Of a DNA stretch of 64,000 nt, positions 9,192-17,595 are shown piece after piece. How positions within the stretch are numbered: the first letter of the stretch is position 1; each line of letters starts with the position of its first letter. The notes under the pieces are model-generated. The model saw nothing but the letters and a program-made list of their open reading frames with translations. It was not told the origin of the DNA and did no database searches. The stretch is from UBA2330 sp049293015 (lineage in GTDB: Bacteria > Bacteroidota > Ignavibacteria > Tepidaquicellales > Tepidaquicellaceae): contig JBATSB010000063.1 of NCBI GenBank assembly GCA_049293015.1, positions 1-64,000 of the forward strand, read 5' to 3'. Made by a program: the position numbers and the translations under genes.

Positions 9192-9329
9192 TCAATATTC
9201 CTTTATTAAAATATCAGCAGGTATATTAAGTTTTTCATGCAATGTCCTGATCATCGGTAAAGTTAATTTTCTTTTACTTGTTAATAATTCAGATACACGG
9301 CTTTTCGTTCTTATTGGTTTTAGATTCAT
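9192..9329 (-). pseudogene. higA: HigA antitoxin remnant with internal deletion
   Basis: A 45-residue frame that starts MNLKPIRTK, the usual HigA N-terminus, and jumps directly to SRVSELLTSKRKLTLPMI and LHEKLNIPADILI, the usual end of the XRE-type DNA-binding domain. HigA proteins are normally about 110-140 residues, so roughly 65-75 codons in the middle appear to be missing in frame. It lies 8 bases after the end of the higB remnant, in the normal higB-higA order. The helix-turn-helix is incomplete and it is unlikely to work. Confidence 0.75.
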
Positions 9330-9337
9330 GATATTTA

Positions 9338-9626
9338 TTATAAATTTTTAACAACTAAGTTATCATATTCTTTATGCGATCCGATAAATTTTACAAACAT
9401 TACATTCCTTATAAAATCTACTTTTACAACAAGCCTGTAATCATTTCCCTTTATGTTAAAGACAACTATATTATTGCCAATTATACTGGCATTTCTAAAA
9501 ATTAATTTTATTTCATTTCATTGAAGTTATTCCAATTTTCTTTTTTTACCATATCATACGACTTCGTAAAGGCTGCTCCGCATCTTTATTCATCTCCCAA
9601 AAATCCCTTAAAGTCTTTATTTCAAT
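9338..9626 (-). pseudogene. higB: HigB toxin remnant, frameshifted twice
   Basis: Three overlapping frames together spell a HigB mRNA interferase: KTLRDFWEMNKDAEQPL, then KSYDMVKKENWNNFNE, then NASIIGNNIVVFNIKGN continuing to FVKFIGSHKEYDNL. One base is missing after the PL codons (about 9567). A five-base tandem duplication of GAAAT (ATTTC on the plus strand, about 9510-9519) breaks the second junction. The expected first codon is ATT rather than ATG. The whole region between the methyltransferase and the phosphoesterase is explained by this decayed higBA pair. Confidence 0.75.
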
Positions 9627-10380
9627 TCAATCATTGCATCTGAGACAAATTGATCATTTACTTCATAAAAAACATATCCTAATTGATTCGTCATCATCAT
9701 GGTACTGCCAATTTGAAAAGGTTTCTTATTACCATGACTATGACCGTATATCCAATAATCCACTTTACTTTCTATTATTTTATTGGTAAGGTCGACACAA
9801 AATCCTTCATTTATGGGACTATTCATATATTTCTCAATATTACACAACGGACTCGGAAGATGATGGGTAATTACAATTTTCTTTCGATTTGATTCATTAA
9901 AGATTTGTCCAGCTAAATATTCCCATGACTTCTCATAAAGAATATTGTAAGTTTCAATTGTAAGCTTCCTGCCTTTAAAATTAATCAGATTAAAGTCATT
10001 CATTGATTTAGATACCGCAAGTGCTTGTTTATCAATTTTTGACCATAGCGTTGAAAAAAAAAATCTACATCTCCATGAACTATCCTCGTATTGTTAACCA
10101 AATGAACATTTTTTCTGATTTCTGATTTAAAGTCTATTTCTAATCCTATCTTGCTGTCAAACCCGCTATAATATTCATGATTTCCAGGGATGATGTAAAC
10201 AAATTCAAATTCATTTGAGACAAAGTCAAAAAACGGGAGATCATTAAATTCAGGTCCTAAATAAAATGTGTCTCCGGCGATTAATAATATTTCTCCAACA
10301 GGAATTAGAGGATTCTTTTCCAACCAAATACGATTCTGTGAAAATTCTAAATGTAAATCTGAGCAATATTGGATTTTCAT
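9617..10380 (-). pseudogene. Calcineurin-like metallophosphoesterase, frameshifted in a homopolymer
   Basis: Two adjacent frames make one phosphoesterase. The upstream part (10000-10380) carries CSDLHLEF, IAGDTFYLG and PGNHEYYSG; the downstream part (9617-10003) carries THHLPSP and YGHSHGNKKPF, which complete the metal site. The break is at a run of ten A (plus strand, 10054-10063): one more base, or two fewer, would join HGDVDFFF to STLWSKIDKQALAVSKS and the downstream frame. The intact protein would be about 253 residues. The change could be a sequencing indel, a true mutation or slippage; the downstream frame also has an ATG overlapping the upstream stop. Confidence 0.8.
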
Positions 10381-10515
10381 AATTTAATCTTTGCGCACAA
10401 AGGTTTCGGGCTTTGCGTTCGTGCGGGATTTCGGAATATAAAACTTCAATTTATTTCTAAAGTTTATTAAAAGCACTAAGTTCCAAGTTTGCATGTCAAC
10501 CCGTCTGAAGAAAAA

Positions 10516-10701
10516 CTATGTTAGTGGTTCATTATTTTCCAACCTGTCTTCTATATGAAGCCTGACAGCATCTTCAATTAATTCCATAGCTTCTTCCATT
10601 GAACTACCCTCAGTATAACAGCCCTGTAACGATGGACATATAGCGAGATAATTTCCGTCTTCATCTTTGTCAATTACTACTGTAAAATTATAATTTTTCA
10701 A
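10516..10701 (-). CDS. HicB-family antitoxin-like protein, apparently orphan
   Basis: A 61-residue protein with the HicB RNase-H-like fold: FTVVIDKDEDGNYLAICPSLQGCYTEG, then EEAMELIEDAVRLHIE. It lacks the C-terminal DNA-binding domain of longer HicB proteins. HicB normally neutralises the HicA mRNA interferase, but neither flank (10381-10515 or 10702-10776) encodes a HicA-like dsRBD protein, so this is a solitary antitoxin or a stand-alone HicB-like protein. It sits in a cluster of toxin-antitoxin genes. Confidence 0.85.
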   Translation of the reverse strand: MKNYNFTVVIDKDEDGNYLAICPSLQGCYTEGSSMEEAMELIEDAVRLHIEDRLENNEPLT

Positions 10702-10776
10702 AATGATTTTTGAATAAGGAAAAATTAAAAAATTTTTATTTGATAAATTTATTAAATTTGGAATACAATATAATAA

Positions 10777-11106
10777 TTATGAAATGTTTTCGAGCAATTT
10801 TTTTAATTTCGGAATATCCTTTTTTATCGTTTCCCAAAGTATTCCAATATCTACATTTAAATATTCATGAATTAAAATATCTCTCATTCCTGCCATATCT
10901 TTCCATGGAATTTTAGGATATTTACTGCGAAATTCAATATTTATTCTTTTTGTCGCTTCTCCAATAATTTCGAATTGTCGTATTACAGCATCCTGAATAA
11001 TATCATTTTTATAAAATGTCTCTTCATCAATATCTTTTGTGTAGATAACGATTTTGTTAATACTTTTTTTAATATGATTGAGATAAATATAGGGATCCTT
11101 AACCAT
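10777..11106 (-). CDS. hepT: HepT-like HEPN ribonuclease toxin (DUF86)
   Basis: Toxin of the MntA/HepT system. HEPN proteins of this family are RNases with the motif Rx4HxY, present here as R75-DILI-H80-E-Y82. The rest is helical and the 109-residue length is typical. The start codon overlaps the stop of the upstream nucleotidyltransferase (TAATG), so the pair is translationally coupled with the antitoxin first. In the characterised relative, MntA adds AMP to the Tyr of this motif to silence the toxin. The pair looks complete, unlike its neighbours. Confidence 0.9.
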   Translation of the reverse strand: MVKDPYIYLNHIKKSINKIVIYTKDIDEETFYKNDIIQDAVIRQFEIIGEATKRINIEFRSKYPKIPWKDMAGMRDILIHEYLNVDIGILWETIKKDIPKLKKLLENIS

Positions 11107-11390
11107 TAAGATATTATTTGTAAGTCCTTTTCAATATTTTTTTTTAGTAAGGGATCCGTTAATGAAGGTTCTGTTACAATATCCACCTTGATATGAAGTA
11201 ATTCAGAGAGTTCCCGTTCAATTTTTACTAACTGTAGCAGAGTGGGATTTTTCTTGAAACTGATTAATAAATCCAAATCACTAAAATTGTGATTCTGATT
11301 TCTTACAAATGAACCAAAAATACCAACACGTTCTACATGATATTTCTTTAAATATTCAAGGATTATACTATTTATTTCTTGACGTTTCAT
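11106..11390 (-). CDS. mntA: MntA-like nucleotidyltransferase antitoxin
   Basis: Minimal nucleotidyltransferase of 94 residues. The signature GSFVRNQNHNFSDLDLLI fits GSx10DxD (G26, S27, D38, D40), with a third acidic residue in KVDIVTE (D70). Family knowledge: this is the antitoxin that AMPylates HepT. It is co-directional with and overlaps hepT by one base. Promoter not identified. Confidence 0.9.
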   Translation of the reverse strand: MKRQEINSIILEYLKKYHVERVGIFGSFVRNQNHNFSDLDLLISFKKNPTLLQLVKIERELSELLHIKVDIVTEPSLTDPLLKKNIEKDLQIIS

Positions 11391-11491
11391 TGTTTGCTAA
11401 AATAATTTAATAGTTTTCGATTATCAATTACTAATTGTCATAAAAATACAAAGAAGAACTTTCACTTCCCATAACGTTCTATTTTTATTTA

Positions 11492-11521
11492 ACAATACCC
11501 AAATGAGTCTTTGAGTATTGT
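11492..11521 (-). terminator. Stem-loop downstream of prfA
   Basis: ACAATACCCAAA (11492-11503) pairs with TTTGAGTATTGT (11510-11521) around a 6-base loop, 12 bp with one G-T pair. It lies 8 bases after the prfA stop on the minus strand, but no strong T run follows, so it may be a weak terminator or an mRNA 3' stabiliser. Confidence 0.5.
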
Positions 11522-11529
11522 CGTATAAC

Positions 11530-12600
11530 TCACTCCGCCGAAGCCAATCTCTCAGCCCTGTCAGCAGTTTTGAGCTTATCGATAATCTCATCGAGATCAC
11601 CTTCCATTATTTCAGAAAGATTATATAAGGTAAGTCCGATCCTGTGATCGGTCAGACGGTTTTGAGGGAAATTGTATGTCCTGATCTTATCACTTCTGTC
11701 TCCTGACTTGATCATGTTTTTTCTCTGTGAGGAAAGTTCGTTGTCTCTCTTGGCAAGCTCGAGTTCGTAAAGTCTCGACCTCATTACTTTCATCGCACTC
11801 ATTTTATTTTTAAGCTGTGATCTTTCATCCTGACACTGCACTACAATATTTGTCGGAAGGTGAGTGATGCGGATCGCTGTTTCGACTTTGTTCACATTCT
11901 GACCGCCGGCACCGCCTGATCTGAATACATCTATCTTCAGATCATTGTCATTAATTACTACATCAAAAACTTCAGCTTCCGGAAATACAGCTACAGTTGC
12001 TGCGGAAGTATGAACTCTGCCTTTGCTTTCCGTATCAGGAATTCTCTGAACTCTGTGCACGCCGCTTTCATATTTCAGATCACCGTAAATATTTTTTCCG
12101 CTGACATTAAGTACGACTTCCTTTATCCCGCCCGGATTGGATGAGTCATTGAAGTCGATCGTTTCCACTTTCCAGTTTTTCTTTTCAAAATATCTCGAAT
12201 ACATTCTGTAAAGATCAGCAGCAAAGAGCGATGCTTCCTCGCCGCCTGTACCTGAACGGATCTCGAGAATTGCATTTTTATTGTCAGCGGGATCTTCGGG
12301 TATAAGTAATTCTTTTATCTCTGCTTCTACATCGGATAATTTATTTTCAAGAATCTCCTGCTCCTGACGTGCGAGCTCTTTCATTTCCTGATCGGAAGTT
12401 TCGAAGAGTAATTGCTTATTGTCTTCAAGTTCCTTTTTTGTATTGAGATAATTATTATAGGCATTTACAATGTCTTCAAGCCCTGAATATTCTTTTGACA
12501 ATTTAATAATTTCAGTTTGATCACCTGATGTAGCAGGGTCAGAAAGAAGATCTGAAATTTCATGATATCGGGATTTTACTTTTTCGAGTTTTTCAAACAT
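11530..12600 (-). CDS. prfA: Peptide chain release factor 1
   Basis: Recognises UAA/UAG and triggers peptidyl-tRNA hydrolysis. The catalytic GGQ is in RSGGAGGQNVNK (residues 232-234). The codon-reading tripeptide is PDT in RIPDTESKGR, i.e. the RF1-type PxT and not the RF2 SPF. The length of 356 residues and full colinearity fit RF1. RF1 lineages usually have prmC nearby, but it is not adjacent here. Confidence 0.97.
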   Translation of the reverse strand: MFEKLEKVKSRYHEISDLLSDPATSGDQTEIIKLSKEYSGLEDIVNAYNNYLNTKKELEDNKQLLFETSDQEMKELARQEQEILENKLSDVEAEIKELLIPEDPADNKNAILEIRSGTGGEEASLFAADLYRMYSRYFEKKNWKVETIDFNDSSNPGGIKEVVLNVSGKNIYGDLKYESGVHRVQRIPDTESKGRVHTSAATVAVFPEAEVFDVVINDNDLKIDVFRSGGAGGQNVNKVETAIRITHLPTNIVVQCQDERSQLKNKMSAMKVMRSRLYELELAKRDNELSSQRKNMIKSGDRSDKIRTYNFPQNRLTDHRIGLTLYNLSEIMEGDLDEIIDKLKTADRAERLASAE

Positions 12601-12652
12601 AAATTAAAACGGCTTTCTGTAGATTTGAATAAATTGTATAATAAATTTCGAT

Positions 12653-13018
12653 TTAATAAATATCTTTTTCTTTCAGGAAATTTTTATTTTCTTCATTGCT
12701 CAGATTATTTAAAATGATGATACCGAAAATAAAGCTCACTACATTCCCTGTGAGGATAGTAACTATCTGGAAAGTCGCAGCAGTCTGAACAGTACCATAT
12801 GTACCTTTCTGATTGAGATTGCTGAGCTTGTTATAAGCGATGAAATCCATTATACTGCTGACGATATTTATAATCGGCAGAAATCCCATCAGACAGCCTA
12901 GTCCGCATGTAAATACTCCGCCGATGACAGTGGAAGTACCCCAACCGAGAAATCCGAGAATGTTTATAATTGCTGATACAAGAAAAAATGTTTTTGCAGA
13001 TTGTAGATCAGGTGTCAT
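12653..13018 (-). CDS. Small membrane protein with CCC-motif-like Cys-Gly segment
   Basis: A 121-residue protein with an N-terminal hydrophobic segment (FFLVSAIINILGFLGW), a Gly/Cys-rich segment (VIGGVFTCGLGCLMGFLPIINIV) and a C-terminal segment (GNVVSFIFGIIILNN), so three or four membrane passes. It resembles small DUF-type inner-membrane proteins of Bacteroidota with a central cytosolic loop. No catalytic motif. It is followed upstream by an intergenic repeat region and a second small membrane protein, but they are separated by 341 bases. Confidence 0.75.
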   Translation of the reverse strand: MTPDLQSAKTFFLVSAIINILGFLGWGTSTVIGGVFTCGLGCLMGFLPIINIVSSIMDFIAYNKLSNLNQKGTYGTVQTAATFQIVTILTGNVVSFIFGIIILNNLSNEENKNFLKEKDIY

Positions 13019-13084
13019 AATTTTTGGTTTAATTTATTTATCAATATGATTTTAATACGATACCCTTACGTTTTCAACTAAGCA

Positions 13085-13284
13085 ATTGTTAGATTTATTT
13101 TAATTCACTATACTTATTATCCTCAGAGTCCAAAGAGCACGTGACACTGCGGAAACAAAAGTATGTGACTCTGTGGAAACAAAAATTGTTAGAATTATTT
13201 TAATTCAGAATTCTTATTCCCCGCAGAGTCCGAAGAGCACGAGACTCTGCGGAAACAAAAGTATGTGACTCTGTGGAAACAAAA
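13085..13284. repeat. Two-copy 100-bp tandem repeat with CGCAGAGTC hairpin
   Basis: Copy 1 spans 13085-13184 and copy 2 13185-13284, an exact 100-bp period. Each begins ATTGTTAGA and ends CTGTGGAAACAAAA. Each contains a hairpin; in copy 2 CCGCAGAGTC (13221-13230) pairs perfectly with GACTCTGCGG (13243-13252). A related hairpin pair is at 31070-31151. It fills most of the 341-base gap between two small membrane-protein genes and has no coding potential. Confidence 0.85.
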
Positions 13285-13304
13285 AAATTTGAAATCATTA
13301 AATA

Positions 13305-13339
13305 AAAAAGCAATCTGCTATTAATAGAAGATTGCTTTT
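13305..13339 (-). terminator. Rho-independent terminator for the DUF4870-like gene
   Basis: AAAAAGCAATCT and AGATTGCTTTT form a stem of about 11 bp around an 11-base loop, with a T run on the minus strand (A run at 13303-13309). It lies 20 bases after the stop of the minus-strand gene at 13360. Confidence 0.85.
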
Positions 13340-13359
13340 AGAAGAACTTTTTGAAAAAG

Positions 13360-13698
13360 CTATTTTACCAGATTGAACTTTTCTCCGTATTGTCCGATAA
13401 GCGGAAGTGGAACCACTTTACCACCGGCAGCATTCATTATTCCCATGATCAGAAAAATTACCCATGGAATATAAAGAACTAATCCTATACCGCAAGTAAT
13501 TGTACCGATGATACCCGCTGCAATATTTAAAAGTAAAAGAATTATAGACTGCTCGGTATGAAACATCACGAACTTATTTTTTTTCATGTCGTCCATGAGC
13601 AGTGGAATAAAAAAAATCAGGTAAGCAATAATAGCCATTGTTTTTCCTGATTCGATCTCTTCGGGTGTGATATCTAAATTTCGTACAGATTCAGACAT
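13360..13698 (-). CDS. DUF4870-like (Tic20-fold) membrane protein
   Basis: 112 residues with three or four hydrophobic segments: AIIAYLIFFIPLLM, QSIILLLLNIAAGIIGTI and GLVLYIPWVIFLIMGIM. The pattern K-F-VMFHTEQS between segments 1 and 2, and the end with IGQYGEKFN, are characteristic of the DUF4870 family. Function unknown. A short acidic N-terminus precedes the first segment. Confidence 0.85.
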   Translation of the reverse strand: MSESVRNLDITPEEIESGKTMAIIAYLIFFIPLLMDDMKKNKFVMFHTEQSIILLLLNIAAGIIGTITCGIGLVLYIPWVIFLIMGIMNAAGGKVVPLPLIGQYGEKFNLVK

Positions 13699-13759
13699 AT
13701 GTATCTCCTTTCAAAGGTTAAGTAATAATTAATTAATTAAATGAAAAATGGAGCCGGAA

Positions 13760-14176
13760 TTATCTGAAAATAGCTTTAATACTTCCCCAGGTACTTCTTA
13801 CACCGGATACTGTGTGTGTCACCGTAATATGATTTGTATATGTATAATTTCCGTTAGCTTCTATACATTTTAGTCTGTAATAATAGAGTTCGGAATTTCT
13901 ACCATTTTCGAAATCTACAGAATTATCTTGGTAAGAATAGTATGAGTTATTACCTGTGGCTTCTTTAAAGTTTATGTAAATAAAATTGTCCGGTGAGTCA
14001 GCGCTTCTTTCAATTTCAAACTTAGCAGTACCTACTTCATCTCCTGTTTTCCATTCCACCATTACTCCGCTTGCATTGTCTCTGGCAGTGAAATACTGCA
14101 GTGTCACGGCTGCATAAAGCATTCCCGATGCAATTGTAATTAACAGTAAAAATTTTATTTGTAACAGTTTTTTCAT
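13760..14176 (-). CDS. Small secreted protein of unknown function
   Basis: 138 residues from the ATG at 14176 (the frame is open to 14215, but the later start gives a clean signal peptide MKKLLQIKFLLLITIASGMLY). The mature part is all-beta by appearance: VEWKTGDEVGTAKFEIERSA resembles the fibronectin-III-like modules found before sorting domains in Bacteroidota secreted proteins, with the common end FYYRLK-type strand. No sorting domain follows, so it is either periplasmic or a truncated module. No function assigned. Confidence 0.7.
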   Translation of the reverse strand: MKKLLQIKFLLLITIASGMLYAAVTLQYFTARDNASGVMVEWKTGDEVGTAKFEIERSADSPDNFIYINFKEATGNNSYYSYQDNSVDFENGRNSELYYYRLKCIEANGNYTYTNHITVTHTVSGVRSTWGSIKAIFR

Positions 14177-14322
14177 GATTTTGATAAATATAAACCCAAT
14201 AATCGGGAATTTCAAGTTTTAATTATTAGGACATTGAAGATTTTTGAAATGACTTAAATTAGATATAATTCGAAAATCTACTGGACCCCTGTGTTAAATT
14301 TTATAATAATAAATATTTCATG

Positions 14323-15702
14323 TTATTTTAACAAAGTTAATTTTTTTGTATCTACCGGCTTCCCATCTAGTATTAACTGATAAAAATAAATCCCGCTCGA
14401 AAGATCATAGCCGTTGAAATCTACTTCATAAGCACCTGCAGACTTACTTTCATTAATCAAAACTCTAACTTCCTTTCCAAGTGAATTATATACACTAAGT
14501 TTTACATGTGAACTACGGCTGTTTGTTCCGTACGCAAGGTCGAACCTGATTTTTGTGTTTGGGTTAAATGGATTTGGATAATTTTGATAAAGCAAATATT
14601 TGTCAGGAATATTTGTTGAATATAAATTGATCCCAATTACATAGTCACTCCAGCATTTGTAAACAGCTTCCTCAGTTACAACATATACATAATTTTTATT
14701 CGGCTCTTTGCAAATTCCGATTACATTTTTTGTCGGACTAAATGAATTATTAAATAAAGATAGGTTGTAGCCGTAATTTACAGATTTGTATAAACCGTTT
14801 CGAGTTCCAGCATAGACTATTGATTCATTATCAGGATCTACTTCAATAAAGTTAAATAATTCAGGAAGAGTATCCAGGATATTCCAGCTATGCCCAAAAT
14901 CTTCTGAAAGGAATAACTTATTTCTACTTAATCCAATAATTGCACTGTCAGAATTTCTGTATAAAATTTGTTCGAAATTTATATCAGTCACATAACTGAA
15001 ATTGTTACCACTGTTTGTACTAATAAATAAGGAATCATTTAATCCATATCCATATACTATACTGGTATCAACAGGATTTATAGATAATTTTCCTTTAAAA
15101 GAAGGAATATAAGAATTTGCTGACCATGAAACTCCTCTGTCAACTGACTTATATATAGTATCAGTATAAAGTGCATAGTTAACAGAATCATTTAAAGGAT
15201 TTATTGCTAAACCCGTAAAAACTTTATATTGAAATTGTGCATAATCGGTTCTTGTATTTCCATTATCGTAAGAACTGAAAAGTCTAAAATCAGAAGGGGG
15301 AGAACTAGTATGAATAACAACAGTATTTATTAGTACAAAATTAGTATCATTATTAGAATAAGCATATGCAGGGGGAAAAGACCATCCGGATATTGTGATA
15401 CTGCCAATACTATAAATGTAATATGGAGCTCTGAAAATTGAATTTGAAGCAATATACCAGGAGTTTGAATTATTATTATATTTTATAAAATCATAATTAC
15501 CTGTGCCAAACAGATCACCGACAGGTCTTACCATCCATAGTTTTGAACCATCATAGTTTACTTGTGAATAAAAACCGTTTATTCCATAAGTTGAGCTAAA
15601 GATCCTTTCCCAGCCGTACGAGTTTTGAGAATATAGCTTTACTGAAGAAAAAAAAGTTATTAGTAAAAAAGTAATATAAAAATATTTTAGTAATTTCATC
15701 AT
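14323..15702 (-). CDS. Secreted BNR-repeat protein with T9SS sorting domain
   Basis: 459 residues from ATG 15702 (a second ATG directly follows). The signal peptide is MKLLKYFYITFLLITFFSSV. The mature part is a beta-propeller of Asp-box/BNR-type repeats (YKSVDRGVSWS, FISTNSGNNFS, FLSEDFGHSWN, YKSVNYGYNLS). It ends with a type A sorting domain from QNYPNPFNP to KLTLLK. BNR repeats occur in sialidases and Vps10-like receptors; no catalytic residues were recognised here, so it is probably an adhesive or structural surface protein. It starts 4 bases after the stop of the upstream gene and is in an operon with it. Confidence 0.88.
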   Translation of the reverse strand: MMKLLKYFYITFLLITFFSSVKLYSQNSYGWERIFSSTYGINGFYSQVNYDGSKLWMVRPVGDLFGTGNYDFIKYNNNSNSWYIASNSIFRAPYYIYSIGSITISGWSFPPAYAYSNNDTNFVLINTVVIHTSSPPSDFRLFSSYDNGNTRTDYAQFQYKVFTGLAINPLNDSVNYALYTDTIYKSVDRGVSWSANSYIPSFKGKLSINPVDTSIVYGYGLNDSLFISTNSGNNFSYVTDINFEQILYRNSDSAIIGLSRNKLFLSEDFGHSWNILDTLPELFNFIEVDPDNESIVYAGTRNGLYKSVNYGYNLSLFNNSFSPTKNVIGICKEPNKNYVYVVTEEAVYKCWSDYVIGINLYSTNIPDKYLLYQNYPNPFNPNTKIRFDLAYGTNSRSSHVKLSVYNSLGKEVRVLINESKSAGAYEVDFNGYDLSSGIYFYQLILDGKPVDTKKLTLLK

Positions 15703-15706
15703 ACTT

Positions 15707-17224
15707 TTATTTAATAAGGACAGCTTTTTTAATATCAAGAAATGTTCCTGTACTAAACCGAATAAAGTAAACTCCTGACGGAAAACTTTCGGCATTCCAG
15801 GTTACATTATGTTCACCCTGCGGATAAGTTTTATCTGTTAAATGATCTATTATTTTACCACTGCTGTTAAATACATCAATTTTCACATTCGAATTTTTTG
15901 GAAGTTTGAATCCAATATTTGTCACAGGATTAAAAGGGTTTGGATAGTTTTGTAAAAGTTCAAAGTCATTTACAATATTAATTTCATTTGTATTTATTGA
16001 AGTCGGATCTGAATATTTAACGGTCAGAAAATCATATCTGTTATTCACAGAATCTCTTGAATTGCCGCACAAATATATATTTTCATATCTGTCTAACTGA
16101 AGATCCATTACATCATTTGTATCAACGGCTCTGTCATATCGGCTGAATTTGTCTGACCATAACAATTGTCCTGATTGAGATAATTTTACAGTATAAATTT
16201 GTTTCCCGTGATTATTCATATTAATATTTCCGGTTGCATAAATATTTCCCGAATTACCGACAACAACTTTTTTAGCTTCATCAAAAGCATTTTGACTTCC
16301 GTTATAACGATATTCCCATATAAGTTCTAAATCAGAATTATATTTTAAAATAACGAAATCATAATCCACTCCAACTCCCCAGCTTTTACATGCAAGATAA
16401 ACATTCCCAAAATTATCCGATGCAATTTCATTTACTTCATCTTTGCCATTACCGATGCCGTTATATGTAACAGGATTTACTAAATTATTAATATTCGAAA
16501 TACTGATGTCACTTTGATATACACTGTAATTATTTACACCGGCAATCACATTAGTATTCGAATAATCATTTCTAACACCAGTATAATAAGTATTAAAAGT
16601 TCCTGGACCTGTTATCAAATTTCCATAAGTATCATAACTTAAAAGAATAGGAGTGTATGAATAATATAGATAGTAAGAAATTCTAGTTCCAAATATATTT
16701 ATAGAATTGTTTACTCCAACAAAAACATTATTGGAATAATAACTGTTAGCGGTATTTCTAAGAATTTGATTGCTCCAGGCAATTGTTCCAGCAGAATTAT
16801 ATTTATCAATAGTCATATCCCCAAGATTGTCTGCTACTGAGTATATATATCCATTATTATCTTTTAGAATATCAGTAATATCCCCACCTCTGAGTAAATT
16901 ATAAGTTCCGGGTATTGAATATTTTACTAATCCGGTCCCGCCTCCTGCAAAAATATAACCGTCGCTGTAAATTACTTTGTAAGCAGATCCGTTTAAATAA
17001 TAGTTAAGATGATATTGTAAATTTCCAGATGGATTATATTTTAAAATTTTATTTCCACCTGCTATATATACATTCAGAGTATCGTCTAGACAGAGAGATC
17101 TCGCAAAATTGTTATTATTATAAAAAAACTTTGACCATTCTAAGGAAATCTGTGATGTGAGATTTGAACTAAAAAAGAATTGAAAAACAAAAACTGTAAT
17201 TAGAATGTAAATTCTTGATTTCAT
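15707..17224 (-). CDS. Secreted SBBP beta-propeller protein with T9SS sorting domain
   Basis: 505 residues, signal peptide at 1-24. The mature protein has repeats of about 45 residues of the SBBP type (DNFGNVYLACKS, DYDFVILKYNSD, GNSGNIYATGNI, FLTVKYS), a beta-propeller found in surface proteins. It ends with QNYPNPFNPVTNIGFKLP and KKAVLIK, a T9SS type A domain. The first gene of a two-gene operon with the BNR protein; both are probably exported surface proteins. No enzymatic motif. Confidence 0.88.
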   Translation of the reverse strand: MKSRIYILITVFVFQFFFSSNLTSQISLEWSKFFYNNNNFARSLCLDDTLNVYIAGGNKILKYNPSGNLQYHLNYYLNGSAYKVIYSDGYIFAGGGTGLVKYSIPGTYNLLRGGDITDILKDNNGYIYSVADNLGDMTIDKYNSAGTIAWSNQILRNTANSYYSNNVFVGVNNSINIFGTRISYYLYYSYTPILLSYDTYGNLITGPGTFNTYYTGVRNDYSNTNVIAGVNNYSVYQSDISISNINNLVNPVTYNGIGNGKDEVNEIASDNFGNVYLACKSWGVGVDYDFVILKYNSDLELIWEYRYNGSQNAFDEAKKVVVGNSGNIYATGNINMNNHGKQIYTVKLSQSGQLLWSDKFSRYDRAVDTNDVMDLQLDRYENIYLCGNSRDSVNNRYDFLTVKYSDPTSINTNEINIVNDFELLQNYPNPFNPVTNIGFKLPKNSNVKIDVFNSSGKIIDHLTDKTYPQGEHNVTWNAESFPSGVYFIRFSTGTFLDIKKAVLIK

Positions 17225-17535
17225 TTTGTTAATCTTTATAGGCTTTAAAATTTATTGCCGGCTCAAATGTATTGTAAAAACTTTTAATTTTCTATACTTA
17301 AAAAATGGCTGAAAACTTACCTTTTATTTTACATTAAATACTGAAAAGATTTAAAGGTTTACGTTAAGTCTGATCAGAAATTAACTTCCAATCTAAGTTA
17401 ATTTTGTTATTTCCGAAAAACAAAAATTACCTGCAATGATATTCAAAACTGTCTGTAAATTTTGGATTAAATTTACTAAATTACACACTTATCAATTATA
17501 ATTAATCATTCGAAATACTCAGATACAAATAATTA

Positions 17536-17543
17536 TATATTTG
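17536..17543 (+). promoter_or_regulatory. Candidate -7 element for the amidoligase operon
   Basis: TATATTTG matches the Bacteroidota -7 consensus TAnnTTTG and lies 52 bases before the first ATG of the operon. No convincing -33 element was seen. The rest of the 371-base divergent spacer (17225-17595) is AT-rich with no other signal apart from AAGGAG at 17577-17582. Confidence 0.3.
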
Positions 17544-17595
17544 GTGAAATTATTTTAAAAACCTAATAAATAACCTAAGGAGTTAATACAGTTTA

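Noticed and set aside
10710..10916. 68-codon plus-strand frame
   Set aside because: Antisense to hepT, low-complexity Leu/Ile-rich; no homology signal.
14323..15795. Start of the BNR protein at 15795
   Set aside because: The 31 residues before ATG 15702 would overlap the upstream gene and precede a normal signal peptide.
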